Assembly (NCBI GenBank): GCA_021531755.1
Contig: JADYUK010000015.1
Span: forward strand, 1 to 64,000
Direction of reading: 5' to 3'
DNA from: Hoylesella loescheii
Lineage (GTDB): Bacteria > Bacteroidota > Bacteroidia > Bacteroidales > Bacteroidaceae
Length of the DNA stretch: 64,000 nt
Shown: in pieces, positions 27,804-36,630 of the stretch
How the letters are laid out: each line of letters starts with the position of its first letter
Position numbering within the stretch: position 1 is the first letter of the stretch
Notes under the pieces: model-generated
Told to the model about the DNA's origin: nothing
The model's database searches: none
What the model saw: only the letters and a program-made list of their open reading frames with translations
Made by a program: the position numbers and the translations under genes

Positions 27804-29078
27804 ATGGATATCAATTTCATATTATCAAGCGTCAGCGTATTCCTTGTGGTCATCATACTGCTTGTTATCATACTGCTTGTCGCAAAGAAATACCTGTCGC
27901 CCAGCGGCAATGTAAAGATAACAATAAACAACGATACCGTTCTTGATGTCCCACAAGGAAACTCAGTCATGGCGACACTTAATGAGAATGGCATCTATCT
28001 CCCATCAGCCTGTGGTGGAAAAGCCTCATGCGGACAATGCAAGGTCCAGGTGCTTGAGGGGGGTGGCGAGATACTCGACTCAGAGAAGTCACACTTCACA
28101 CGCAAGGAGATAAAGGAAGGCTGGCGCCTTGGATGCCAGTGTAAAGTGAAAGGCGACCTCAAGCTCCACGTCGACGAGTCTGTCATGGGCGTCAAGGAAT
28201 GGGAGTGTACAGTAATTGGCAATAGGAATGTAGCCACGTTCATCAAAGAGTTCAAGGTGGCATTGCCTCCCGGTGAGCACATGGACTTCGAGCCTGGCTC
28301 ATACGCACAGATACGTATCCCGGCTTTCGAGATAGACTATGACCGTGATATTGACAAGAGCCTCATTGGAGATACATATCTCCCAGCATGGGAAAAGTTC
28401 GGGCTGTTCCCATTGAAGTGTGTCAATACAGAGCCAACCATCCGTGCCTACTCCATGGCCAACTATCCTGATGAGGGCGATATCATAACCCTTAATGTGC
28501 GTATCGCCACCCCACCATTCAAACCAAAGGACCAGGGGCCAGGCTTCATGGATGTCAATCCAGGCATAGCCTCCTCTTATATCTTCACCCTCAAGCCAGG
28601 CGACAAGGTCATCATGTCTGGTCCATATGGAGAGTTCCGTCCGCAGTATGGTACAGGACGTGAGATGATATGGGTAGGCGGTGGTGCCGGTATGGCACCT
28701 CTCCGTGCACAGATCATGCACATGCTCCGCACTCTTAAGGTAGAGGACCGCGAGATGCATTATTTCTATGGTGCGCGTGCCATGGAGGAGATACCATTCC
28801 TCGATGATTTCCTGATGCTTGAGCGTGAGCATCCCAACTTCCACTTCCATCTTGCACTCGACCGTCCTGACCCGAAGGCAGATGCAGCAGGCCTCAAGTA
28901 TACTCCAGGCTTCGTAGCCCCAGTTATGGGTGATACATATCTGAAGCAGCATGAGGCGCCGGAAGACTGCGAGTACTACCTCTGCGGACCTCCTATGATG
29001 ACAAAGACTGTGCTAGACCTCCTCTATTCTCTTGGAGTAGAGGATAGTATGATACGCTTTGACAATTTCGGAGGATAA
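27804..29078 (+). CDS. nqrF: Na+-translocating NADH:quinone reductase subunit F
   Basis: The 424-residue product is the electron-entry subunit. It has an N-terminal membrane helix and a 2Fe-2S ferredoxin domain with CGGKASCGQC near residue 70 and a fourth Cys in LGCQCKV. An FAD domain follows (RAYSMANYP), then an NADH domain with MIWVGGGAGMAPLRAQ and YLCGPPMM. It passes electrons from NADH through FAD to the cluster and into the membrane subunits. It is the last gene of the operon and is followed by a terminator at 29211-29260. Confidence 0.97.
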   Translation: MDINFILSSVSVFLVVIILLVIILLVAKKYLSPSGNVKITINNDTVLDVPQGNSVMATLNENGIYLPSACGGKASCGQCKVQVLEGGGEILDSEKSHFTRKEIKEGWRLGCQCKVKGDLKLHVDESVMGVKEWECTVIGNRNVATFIKEFKVALPPGEHMDFEPGSYAQIRIPAFEIDYDRDIDKSLIGDTYLPAWEKFGLFPLKCVNTEPTIRAYSMANYPDEGDIITLNVRIATPPFKPKDQGPGFMDVNPGIASSYIFTLKPGDKVIMSGPYGEFRPQYGTGREMIWVGGGAGMAPLRAQIMHMLRTLKVEDREMHYFYGARAMEEIPFLDDFLMLEREHPNFHFHLALDRPDPKADAAGLKYTPGFVAPVMGDTYLKQHEAPEDCEYYLCGPPMMTKTVLDLLYSLGVEDSMIRFDNFGG

Positions 29079-29210
29079 CCGATAGCGACATTCCCTCCTC
29101 TCTCCACAATAAGGTTGCCCCTCACCCATGCTTGTTTATACATTGTCGTGGTGAGAGTCAGAGTATTGGGGGGGAGGCAATCCTGCCATGATGATGGCAT
29201 GAATATTATA

Positions 29211-29260
29211 ACGAGCTGGAAGGCATTGAAATATTTTTCACGTCTTCCAGCTCGTTTTTA
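29211..29260 (+). terminator. Rho-independent terminator of the nqr operon
   Basis: ACGAGCTGGAAG (29211-29222) pairs perfectly with CTTCCAGCTCGT (29244-29255), and a T-run follows. It lies 130 bp after the nqrF stop. Confidence 0.92.
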
Positions 29261-29345
29261 TTTATGCTGATACATAAAAATCAGTCAGAATAGTTGTTTT
29301 TTATCATGATTTTTATATGTTTATCGAAAAAAAAACTGATAAAGT

Positions 29346-29376
29346 TTTGTAGATAATGAAAATATTGTTACTTTTG
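29346..29376 (+). promoter_or_regulatory. Promoter of the OmpA-family gene
   Basis: TTTG (29346-29349), 19 bp, TACTTTTG (29369-29376) is an exact Bacteroidota promoter. The gene start is about 84 bp downstream. Confidence 0.85.
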
Positions 29377-29459
29377 CATACGAATATATACAATTCTTCC
29401 TATGGGATAGTCTTTGAGAATTAATGAAATCGAATATTAACTATAATTGTTTCAGTAAT

Positions 29460-30623
29460 ATGAAGAAATTCTTCCTTATCCTTGCCATGGCTGCTTCTGC
29501 CATGTCAATGTCAGCCCAGGAAGGTTACTATGGTAACAAATTCTGGGACAACTGGTATCTCGGCCTTGAGGCTGGTGTTTCATCCAAGACAACACATCAG
29601 GCAGTCCTCAAGCACCTTAACCCTGAGTTTGGTGTCCGTGTAGGAAAGTGGATCACACCAGCTTTCGGCCTCGCTCTTGAGGGACAGTATGCTTTCTCGT
29701 CAAAGGCACGTCTGAATGACTACCGCAACCTTGACGACTACGCCAATGGCGCGTTGACTGCCAATCTCCTTGGACAGTTCAATCTCAACAATATCTTTGG
29801 TGGCTACAAAGGCGAGCCACGCAATTTTGAGGTTATTGCCAATGTTGGTATAGGCTATCAGCATACATTCGCTAAAGACGGACAGGTGCTTCAGATTGGA
29901 ACAGTCCGTAACTCTATGAACCAGAAGATTGCTGTTGACTTCACATGGAACTTCGGTGGAATGAAGCAGTGGCAGTTCTATGTTGAGCCTGCTCTCAACT
30001 ACCTTATCGCCGGCTCAAAGCCAGGACGTGAGCTTGAGCCAGGTGTTGGCAGCCAGGAGGTTGGTTATGATATCAACTACTCTTATCTCCAGCTCCATGT
30101 TGGTCTCAACTACAAGTTCAAGACAACGAACAAGACCCACAACTTCGCTATCGTGACAGCGTGCGATATGGACGCAATCAACGCCGAGATCAATGCTCTT
30201 CGTGGCAAGGACGCAGTCATAGCTGCTCTCCAGAAAGAGATTGAGGATCTCAAGAAGGCTCTTGAGGACTGCCAGAACCGTCCTGTAGAGAAGGTTATCG
30301 AGCCTACTCTCCCATCAGTCTTCTATCCGCTTGACAAGTCGGTAATCACTCCAGCACAGGCTCAGAATGTGGCTATAGCTGCAGAGATTATGAAGAACCA
30401 CCCAGAGATTAAGCTTCAGGTTAAGGGCTATGCTTCTCCAGAGGGTCCAGCAGACCACAACAACGACCTCTCTGTACGTCGTGCACAGGCCGTTAAGGAT
30501 CTCCTCATCTCTAAGTATGGTATCGATGCTTCTCGCATAACAACAGAGGGATGCGGTGTGACAGACAAGCTCTTCGAGATATACGAGTTCAACCGTGTTG
30601 CAATGCTTTATATCGAGAAGTAA
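29460..30623 (+). CDS. OmpA-family outer-membrane protein
   Basis: Starting at ATG 29460, the 387-residue product opens with the signal peptide MKKFFLILAMAASAMSMSAQ; a 12-codon upstream extension is rejected because it would precede this signal. An N-terminal eight-stranded barrel of about 220 residues is followed by a short coiled linker (KDAVIAALQKEIEDLKKALEDC). The C-terminal OmpA peptidoglycan-binding domain has GYASPEGPADHNNDLSVRRAQAV and ITTEGCG. It would tie the outer membrane to peptidoglycan and is probably abundant, given its consensus promoter and strong terminator. It stands alone as a transcription unit. Confidence 0.93.
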   Translation: MKKFFLILAMAASAMSMSAQEGYYGNKFWDNWYLGLEAGVSSKTTHQAVLKHLNPEFGVRVGKWITPAFGLALEGQYAFSSKARLNDYRNLDDYANGALTANLLGQFNLNNIFGGYKGEPRNFEVIANVGIGYQHTFAKDGQVLQIGTVRNSMNQKIAVDFTWNFGGMKQWQFYVEPALNYLIAGSKPGRELEPGVGSQEVGYDINYSYLQLHVGLNYKFKTTNKTHNFAIVTACDMDAINAEINALRGKDAVIAALQKEIEDLKKALEDCQNRPVEKVIEPTLPSVFYPLDKSVITPAQAQNVAIAAEIMKNHPEIKLQVKGYASPEGPADHNNDLSVRRAQAVKDLLISKYGIDASRITTEGCGVTDKLFEIYEFNRVAMLYIEK

Positions 30624-30677
30624 TCAAGGAATGATGATGAGCGATATCGCTCTTCTCACACGCATATAACAATTTTC

Positions 30678-30725
30678 AGAGGTGGGTATCTCACAGTTTC
30701 ACTGAGGGATACCCACCTCTTTTTC
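30678..30725 (+). terminator. Rho-independent terminator of the OmpA-family gene
   Basis: AGAGGTGGGTATC (30678-30690) pairs perfectly over 13 bp with GATACCCACCTCT (30708-30720), and a T-run follows. Confidence 0.95.
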
Positions 30726-30930
30726 TCTTTTTCTCTTTTTCTCTCTCTCTTCCTCTCTCCTTCTTTCTCCTTCTTTCTCCTTCTTTCTCCTTCTTTCTCC
30801 TTCTTTCTCCTTCTTTCTCCTTCTTTCTCCTTCTCTATCCTTCTCTATCCTTCTCTATCCTTCTCTATCCTTCTCTCTCTCCCTCTCCCTCTCCCTCTCC
30901 CTCTCTATCCTTCTCTATCCCTCTCTATCA
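30721..30930. repeat. Polypyrimidine simple-sequence tract
   Basis: About 210 bp of almost pure C/T on the plus strand. It contains seven perfect copies of TTCTTTCTCC at 30761-30830, four copies of TTCTCTATCC at 30831-30870 and CTCCCT-type repeats after that. It begins directly at the T-run of the OmpA-family terminator. It encodes nothing credible. Confidence 0.95.
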
Positions 30931-30937
30931 TTTTTGT

Positions 30938-30994
30938 CATTACTGTCTGGTAAACCTGTCGTCTATCATTCAGAAGCTTTACCGGACAGTAGTG
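30938..30994. repeat. Palindromic repeat family A, copy 2
   Basis: CATTACTGTCTGGTAAA (30938-30954) and TTTACCGGACAGTAGTG (30978-30994) are inverted arms with a 23-bp loop. This is the clearest foldable member of the family. Confidence 0.75.
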
Positions 30995-31154
30995 ATTATT
31001 TGTGATAATCTCCCTCAGCAAGGCTGACTTTAGCCATACTGCAACAGAGGTCTTTCATATAGGAGATAACAACCAAATAAGGGTTTGGGGACGACTATTT
31101 GTATGATATAGACCAATTTTTACAACGAAAATACCAAAAAGGCTACTGATAAAG

Positions 31155-31185
31155 TTGCCAGTATCAGGAATAATGAGTAATTTTG
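31155..31185 (+). promoter_or_regulatory. Promoter upstream of fabI
   Basis: TTG (31155-31157), 20 bp, TAATTTTG (31178-31185). It lies about 258 bp before the fabI ATG, giving a long leader in which no gene is seen. Confidence 0.65.
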
Positions 31186-31442
31186 CGCTGAATTTTTGTG
31201 CGCTGTGATGCTGCCGAGTCATATATGGCATATTCCCAGCCGGCACAGTCTTTACAAGCGGGACAATATATATGCATTCAGTCACTCCGCTATTGTAGCA
31301 TGTTTCAGGATGCATCCATATCGTGTCGCTACTGACGAGTCATTTATTTATCGGCGTGTCATAATGCCTACATGTCTACAAAGCCATGAGGTACAGTTAT
31401 GTCAACGTCCCAACAAGTTTATATTCAATAGGTATATAGTTA

Positions 31443-32300
31443 ATGAGTTACAATTTATTAAAAGGAAAACGCGGCATCATCTTTGGTGCCCTTAATGAGC
31501 AGTCAATCGCGTGGAAAGTGGCCGTCAAGGCCGTAGAGGAGGGGGCCACAATCACACTCTCCAACACTCCCATGGCTATCCGTATGGGTCAGGTTGATGC
31601 TCTCGCCCAGCAGCTTGGCTGTGAGGTTATAGCTGCCGACGCTACAAGTGTAGAAGATCTCGAAGAGGTGTTCCGTCGCTCTCAGGAGGTGCTTGGCGGC
31701 AAGATAGACTTTGTCCTTCACTCTATAGGCATGTCGCCTAATGTACGCAAGAAGCGCACATATGACGATCTTGACTATAGCATGCTCGACAAGACCCTTG
31801 ATATCTCAGCCATATCATTCCACAAGATGATACAGGTGGCAAAGAAGCAGAACGCCATTGCCGATTATGGCTCTATTGTCGCCTTGACCTACATGGCAGC
31901 CCAGCGCACTATGTTCGGATACAACGACATGGCCGACGCCAAGGCCCTATTGGAGTCCATCGCCCGCAGCTTTGGCTATATCTATGGCCGTGAGCATAAT
32001 GTACGTGTCAACACCATCTCACAGTCGCCTACGATGACAACAGCCGGTAGTGGCGTGAAAGGCATGGACAAGCTCTTTGACTTTGCCAACCGCATGTCGC
32101 CCCTCGGCAATGCCAGCGCTGACGAGTGTGCAGACTACTGCATCGTGATGTTCTCCGATCTCACACGCAAGGTGACTATGCAGAATCTCTATCACGATGG
32201 TGGTTTCTCGAGCATGGGCATGAGTCTACGTGCTATGGCGACCTATCAGAAAGGTCTTGAGGAGTATATGGACGAGAACGGCAATATCATCTATGGATAA
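31443..32300 (+). CDS. fabI: Enoyl-ACP reductase (FabI)
   Basis: The 285-residue product is a short-chain dehydrogenase of the FabI type. It has the NAD-binding start GKRGIIFGALNEQSIAW, the VLHSIGMSP block and the active site LTYMAAQRTMFGYNDMADAK, where the second Tyr and the Lys fit the family Y-x6-K pattern. It catalyses the last reductive step of each fatty-acid elongation cycle in the cytoplasm, turning trans-2-enoyl-ACP into acyl-ACP. It stands alone between a promoter at 31155-31185 and a strong terminator at 32349-32406. It is slightly longer than E. coli FabI, as is common in Bacteroidota. Confidence 0.96.
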   Translation: MSYNLLKGKRGIIFGALNEQSIAWKVAVKAVEEGATITLSNTPMAIRMGQVDALAQQLGCEVIAADATSVEDLEEVFRRSQEVLGGKIDFVLHSIGMSPNVRKKRTYDDLDYSMLDKTLDISAISFHKMIQVAKKQNAIADYGSIVALTYMAAQRTMFGYNDMADAKALLESIARSFGYIYGREHNVRVNTISQSPTMTTAGSGVKGMDKLFDFANRMSPLGNASADECADYCIVMFSDLTRKVTMQNLYHDGGFSSMGMSLRAMATYQKGLEEYMDENGNIIYG

Positions 32301-32348
32301 TCAGTAGCCTAAATCCTACTCAGAATATTTATTATCATTTACATAGAG

Positions 32349-32406
32349 GAAGCTCTCTCACAAATGTCAGATTATTTGTTGGCAATTTGTGAGAGAGCTT
32401 CTTCTC
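32349..32406 (+). terminator. Rho-independent terminator of fabI
   Basis: GAAGCTCTCTCACAAAT (32349-32365) pairs perfectly over 17 bp with ATTTGTGAGAGAGCTTC (32385-32401), and a T-rich run follows. It is the longest terminator stem seen in this window. Confidence 0.95.
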
Positions 32407-32995
32407 TTTTTTGGGGGCGGCTCGCTTCTATCTGTTATCCTCCCGGCTCTATGCTCATGCTTGTAATCGTGCCCGTCTATGGCTTGTAATATCGGGAGTG
32501 AGGATGGGGCACTACGTTTTTCTTTCTGTTATGGCTCAAAAGGATTATTGTCGATTTTCCTCACCCACCATTCGAGTATATGATATCCAGACTCCATCAT
32601 ACCCCCTATGGCCGTGTCCGCTTAGTTCTTTTGTTATGCAATCTGCTGTGTTTCAGAGGTTTGTCTCTGTGCTTCTGAAAGGCTCTTTTTGAGGTGCTCA
32701 TTGATACAGAATGAGCTGCTCATTAGTATCTAATGAGCCACCAGTTTGCACAGAGTGAGAATATCAATCTGAAAAGCATGCTTTTGTGTGGGTCAGGGCG
32801 ATGATATATGGACGAAGTGGAGTACATAGCCCATAAACATCTTGAGCGCGATGCCATGGGGCGTTCTCATAGGGTGGGGGAGGAGGGGAGATGTTCCACA
32901 TCCAAATCCACCTCCGAAGAACTATCGCGCTCATTTATCGGGGTGGGGGATGGGAGATGTCCCACATCCATACCAAATGATGAGGTATACAGGTG
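32407..32995. other. Non-coding stretch between convergent genes
   Basis: About 590 bp between fabI and the end of the minus-strand ABC operon. No credible gene is present. It holds a hairpin near 32651-32679 (TTTCAG...CTGAAA) followed by a T-run at 32686-32690, two adjacent palindromes at 32696-32738, and near-duplicate short blocks (GGGAGATGTTCCACATCC / GGGAGATGTCCCACATCC) near 32887 and 32951. Confidence 0.5.
32696..32738. repeat. Two adjacent 21-bp palindromes
   Basis: GCTCATT...AATGAGC spans 32696-32716, and GCTCATTAG-TAT-CTAATGAGC spans 32718-32738. The repeat period is 22 bp. They could be tandem operator sites or RNA hairpins; no gene starts nearby. Confidence 0.6.
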
Positions 32996-34078
32996 TCAGA
33001 GGCGTTTCTTGTAGCTTCTCACAGCCCATGCTCCCATTATCATGCCTATGGCGAGAAGAGCCACGATTTGGTGGGCGACATTGTTCAGACCGCCTCCACG
33101 GACGAAGACTGTGCGGATGGCATCGACAAAATAGTGCATGGGGTTAATGTATGTGGTGAGGTATGCGGCATGCGGCATGGAGCGTGCCGGTGTGAACAAG
33201 CCGCTGAGCAGCAGCATGCAGACTACAAAGAACCACATCACGAAGATGGCCTGCTGCATGGTGTCACTATAGTTGGATATGACGAGTCCGAAACTGCTCC
33301 AGAAGAGTGCCAGCAGCATTGCCAAGGCGAAAACGAGCCAGAGCGGGCCTTGGCAAGTGATATCGTATATGAGCCACGAGAGCACAAGGCATACGACAAT
33401 CACGAACAGCGCTATTATCCAATATGGTATGAGCTTGGCGAGGATAAATGCCCTTTTTGGCACTGGAGTGACATTTATCTGCTCTATGGTGCCAGCCTCT
33501 TTCTCTCCGACGATATTCAGCGTGGGAAGGAAACCGCACATCAGCATCATCACAATGGCAAACAGAGCGGGAATCATAAACACCTTGTAGTTGAGGTGCT
33601 TGTTATAAAGGAACAAGGCGGAAACCTCGGACTGTATTATCTCTGCTGATAGACTAACCTTTATAGTGATAATCCGCGAAAGATAGGAAGCTCCGATAGA
33701 ACCCTTTGTTCCGTTTACGGCATTTGCGGCGATGAGTACTTGGGGATTACGTTTCTTGATGATGTCACTACTGAAGTGTTGCGGTATCACCATCACCACG
33801 TCGGCATCCATCTTCTCGATGTCCTTGAGGGCAGCCTCATATGTGGGTTTCTGTCCGTTGAATATGAAACAGTTGCTCGCCTCTATGCTGTGTATGAGTT
33901 GTCTTGAGAGCGTTGAGCGGTCGTTGTCTACCACATCCACACGTATGTTCTTCACCTCCTGATTCATCACCCAGGGCATGACACACATCATCATTATCGG
34001 GAAGAGGATGATGAGACGAGGCAGAAACGAATTGCGTCGTATCTGCAGAAATTCCTTTTGAATAAGATATTTCAGCAT
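32996..34078 (-). CDS. ABC-2 type exporter permease (YbhR/YbhS-like), second copy
   Basis: The 360-residue product has an N-terminal membrane helix (LPRLIILFPIMMMCVMPWVM), a large extracytoplasmic domain of about 140 residues and five C-terminal helices. The second half has the ABC-2 layout, with EKEAGTIEQINVTPV as the coupling segment. It would form the membrane channel with the preceding permease. It overlaps that gene by 7 bp and is the last gene of the five-gene exporter operon. The exported compound is unknown; the E. coli YbhFSR relatives export cations and some drugs. Confidence 0.9.
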   Translation of the reverse strand: MLKYLIQKEFLQIRRNSFLPRLIILFPIMMMCVMPWVMNQEVKNIRVDVVDNDRSTLSRQLIHSIEASNCFIFNGQKPTYEAALKDIEKMDADVVMVIPQHFSSDIIKKRNPQVLIAANAVNGTKGSIGASYLSRIITIKVSLSAEIIQSEVSALFLYNKHLNYKVFMIPALFAIVMMLMCGFLPTLNIVGEKEAGTIEQINVTPVPKRAFILAKLIPYWIIALFVIVVCLVLSWLIYDITCQGPLWLVFALAMLLALFWSSFGLVISNYSDTMQQAIFVMWFFVVCMLLLSGLFTPARSMPHAAYLTTYINPMHYFVDAIRTVFVRGGGLNNVAHQIVALLAIGMIMGAWAVRSYKKRL

Positions 34079-35139
34079 AGTCTTTTCTTGAATTTTGCGA
34101 GTGCTACAATCAGGAGGAACAGTGCCATTGCCGAGAGAATGTATATCTCCCTCACTACATTACTGATATCCACACCCATTATCATCAGCTTGCGCATCGC
34201 CTGGATATAATACCTTGGCGGCACCAAGGCGGCAATCCACTGCAACACCTCGGGCATCGACTCCACAGGGAAAATCATACCCGAGAGCATCACTATAGGC
34301 ATGAGCAATACCATCGCCGAAAGCAGAAGGGCCATGAGTTGGGTTGTGGCGATGGTGGATATGAGTAGGCCGAGCGACAAGGCGAGGATAATATATATGG
34401 TGGAGATGACATATATCCAGACAATGCTACCCGCCAGCGGAACGTCGAGTACATAGCGCGCCATGAGCAGTATGGTGGTGAGGATGGCGAATGCGAGTAC
34501 CAAGTATGGCACCACCTTGGCTATCATAATCATCAACGGGCGTACAGGCGACACGAGCAGCAGCTCCATTGTGCCCCGTTCCTTCTCACGGACTATCGAG
34601 ATAGAGGTCATCATGGCACAAACAAGCATCAGCAACATGCCGAGAATGGCCGGAACGAAGTTGTATGCGGACCGCATCTGCGGATTATACAGTAATTTGG
34701 CATTGACGACACCGCCCGGCATGTTCGTGATAACATTGGTGGCATAGTTTGTCCATTGCTGTGCCATATTAGGGTCGGCACCGTCCACGATAATCTGTAT
34801 TCCTCTATGCTTAGAGGCAAAGTCGGGAGCAAACACAACAGCCATGTCCGCCTTCTGGTTGCGTATGAGAAGCTCGGCGTCCTTGGGTGTGTCCACTGTT
34901 TGTGTGATGGTGAAATACTCTGACTGTGATATCCTCTCCACCGCCCTTTGCGTCTGCAAGTCCCTTTGCGATGTCACCACTACAGTGCGCACGTTCTTCA
35001 CGTCGGTGGTGATGGCAAAGCCGAATATCAGCATCATCACCACTGGCATACCGAAGAGTATGAGCATCGTGCGCTTGTCGCGCAGGATATGCCGTGTTTC
35101 CTTTATTACAAAGGATATAAACTGTTTCATAATAGTCAA
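34072..35139 (-). CDS. ABC-2 type exporter permease (YbhR/YbhS-like), first copy
   Basis: The 355-residue product has the same plan as the following gene: a first helix (TMLILFGMPVVMMLIFGFAI), a soluble domain with VVVTSQRDLQTQ, and five C-terminal helices. The coupling segment is EKERGTMELLLVSPV. It overlaps the ATPase gene by 4 bp (ATGA) and the next permease by 7 bp, so translation is probably coupled. Together the two permeases form a heterodimer in the inner membrane. Confidence 0.9.
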   Translation of the reverse strand: MTIMKQFISFVIKETRHILRDKRTMLILFGMPVVMMLIFGFAITTDVKNVRTVVVTSQRDLQTQRAVERISQSEYFTITQTVDTPKDAELLIRNQKADMAVVFAPDFASKHRGIQIIVDGADPNMAQQWTNYATNVITNMPGGVVNAKLLYNPQMRSAYNFVPAILGMLLMLVCAMMTSISIVREKERGTMELLLVSPVRPLMIMIAKVVPYLVLAFAILTTILLMARYVLDVPLAGSIVWIYVISTIYIILALSLGLLISTIATTQLMALLLSAMVLLMPIVMLSGMIFPVESMPEVLQWIAALVPPRYYIQAMRKLMIMGVDISNVVREIYILSAMALFLLIVALAKFKKRLC

Positions 35140-36590
35140 TCTCCCCTCTTAGCCTCTCTTGCGAGATAGGTGAACACATGATTCATATCCGGCTGGTTGA
35201 ATCTTTGCTTCAGCTCCTCTGGTGTCCCCATGGCACTTATCTTGCCATCCACCATAATACTGATGCGGTCGCAATATTCTGCTTCGTCCATATAGTGGGT
35301 GGTGACGAAGACGGTTATGCCACGTTGGGCGGCATCGTATATGAGTTGCCAGAACTGTCGGCGTGTTGCGGGGTCCACACCGCCAGTCGGCTCGTCAAGA
35401 AACACTATCTTCGGTTCGTGGAAGATAGCTACCGAGAAGGCGAGCTTCTGTTTCCATCCTAAAGGCAGCGAGGCGACGAGGTCGTTCCTGTGGCCGGCAA
35501 ACTGCAACTTGTTCAGCAATGATTCTGTCTTTACGGATATCTCTCTGTCCGACATGCCATAGATGCCTCCAAAGAGGCGGATATTCTCTGCCACTGAGAG
35601 GTCTTCATAAAGGGAGAACCTCTGACTCATGTATCCGATATTCTTCTTTATCTCCTCATATTCCGTACTGATGTCATATCCTGCCACCCTCCCCGAACCG
35701 CTTGTTGGTTGGTTAAGTCCAGTGAGAATCCGCATGGCAGTGGTCTTGCCGGCACCATTTGCTCCAAGGAATCCGAATATCTCGCCACGTCGGACACTGA
35801 AACTGATGTCATCCACAGCATGGAAATCGCCAAAAGCCTTAACCAGATGCTCCACCTCAATGACGTTTTCCTCCTTGTTGATAATGGCTGCGCCTTCACG
35901 CTCGATGCCAGGAGGGTTGAACACATCGGCAAAGCGGTTGAGGATTATCTTTGGTGTATCTATACCATGCACCCTTCCTTCATTCAGGAAAGCCACCCTG
36001 TCACATCTCCTCACCTCGTCGAGATATGGTGTTGAGGCAACTATTGTGATTCCACTCTCCTTGAGCATGGCGAGCATATCCCAGAACTCCTTGCGGCTCA
36101 CTGGGTCAACACCCGTTGTCGGTTCGTCGAGAAAGATTACATCGGGTTGGTGTACCAATGCGCACGACAATGCCAGCTTCTGCTTCATGCCTCCTGAGAG
36201 CGCCCCTGCCCTACGCTTGCGGAAAGGCTCTATCTGGCTGTATATAGCCTTGATACAGTCATATCCCTCATCCACGGTGGTGCCGAATAGCGAGGCGAAG
36301 AATCGGAGGTTCTCCTCCACGCTGAGGTCCTGATAGAGAGAGAAGCGCCCGGGCATATAGCCCACACGCCGACGTATCTCCCTCATATCCTTCACCACGT
36401 CGAATCCCTCTACCGAAGCCCTGCCCCTGTCGGGAAGCAACAGTGTGCAGAGTATGCGGAAGAGCGTTGTCTTCCCCGCTCCGTCAGGACCGACAAGTCC
36501 GAACAGCTCGCCCTTGCCTACGTCAAGAGAGACATCGCCCAATGCCTGCACCTTACCGAATGTCTTGCATATATTCTCAACATGAATCAT
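35136..36590 (-). CDS. Tandem ABC transporter ATPase (YbhF-like)
   Basis: The 484-residue product has two fused nucleotide-binding domains. The first has Walker A GPDGAGKTT near residue 33, signature LSGGMKQK and Walker B VIFLDEPTTGVDP. The second has GANGAGKTT near 275 and VFLDEPTGGVDP, but its signature reads SLPLGWKQK in place of LSGG, as also happens in the second half of E. coli YbhF. A short linker with VFNPPGIEREGAA joins the halves. It powers export through the two permeases. It is 40 bp downstream of the membrane-fusion protein gene. Confidence 0.93.
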   Translation of the reverse strand: MIHVENICKTFGKVQALGDVSLDVGKGELFGLVGPDGAGKTTLFRILCTLLLPDRGRASVEGFDVVKDMREIRRRVGYMPGRFSLYQDLSVEENLRFFASLFGTTVDEGYDCIKAIYSQIEPFRKRRAGALSGGMKQKLALSCALVHQPDVIFLDEPTTGVDPVSRKEFWDMLAMLKESGITIVASTPYLDEVRRCDRVAFLNEGRVHGIDTPKIILNRFADVFNPPGIEREGAAIINKEENVIEVEHLVKAFGDFHAVDDISFSVRRGEIFGFLGANGAGKTTAMRILTGLNQPTSGSGRVAGYDISTEYEEIKKNIGYMSQRFSLYEDLSVAENIRLFGGIYGMSDREISVKTESLLNKLQFAGHRNDLVASLPLGWKQKLAFSVAIFHEPKIVFLDEPTGGVDPATRRQFWQLIYDAAQRGITVFVTTHYMDEAEYCDRISIMVDGKISAMGTPEELKQRFNQPDMNHVFTYLAREAKRGD

Positions 36591-36630
36591 GGAATAGTTT
36601 TTAATCCATTAATTATTAAATTCCTTAATC

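Noticed and set aside
30721..30930. The polypyrimidine tract as a coding or CRISPR-like array
   Set aside because: The units are 10 bp with no spacers, and translation would give only a simple Ser/Leu/Phe repeat. There are no Cas genes and no CRISPR array anywhere in the window.
32808..33147. Plus-strand frames running into the ABC permease gene
   Set aside because: They cover near-duplicate non-coding blocks and then the antisense of the permease.
35136..36590. SLPLGWKQK in the second ATPase domain as a damaged signature
   Set aside because: The same kind of change is found in the second half of YbhF-type tandem ATPases, so it is a family feature and not a sign of decay.
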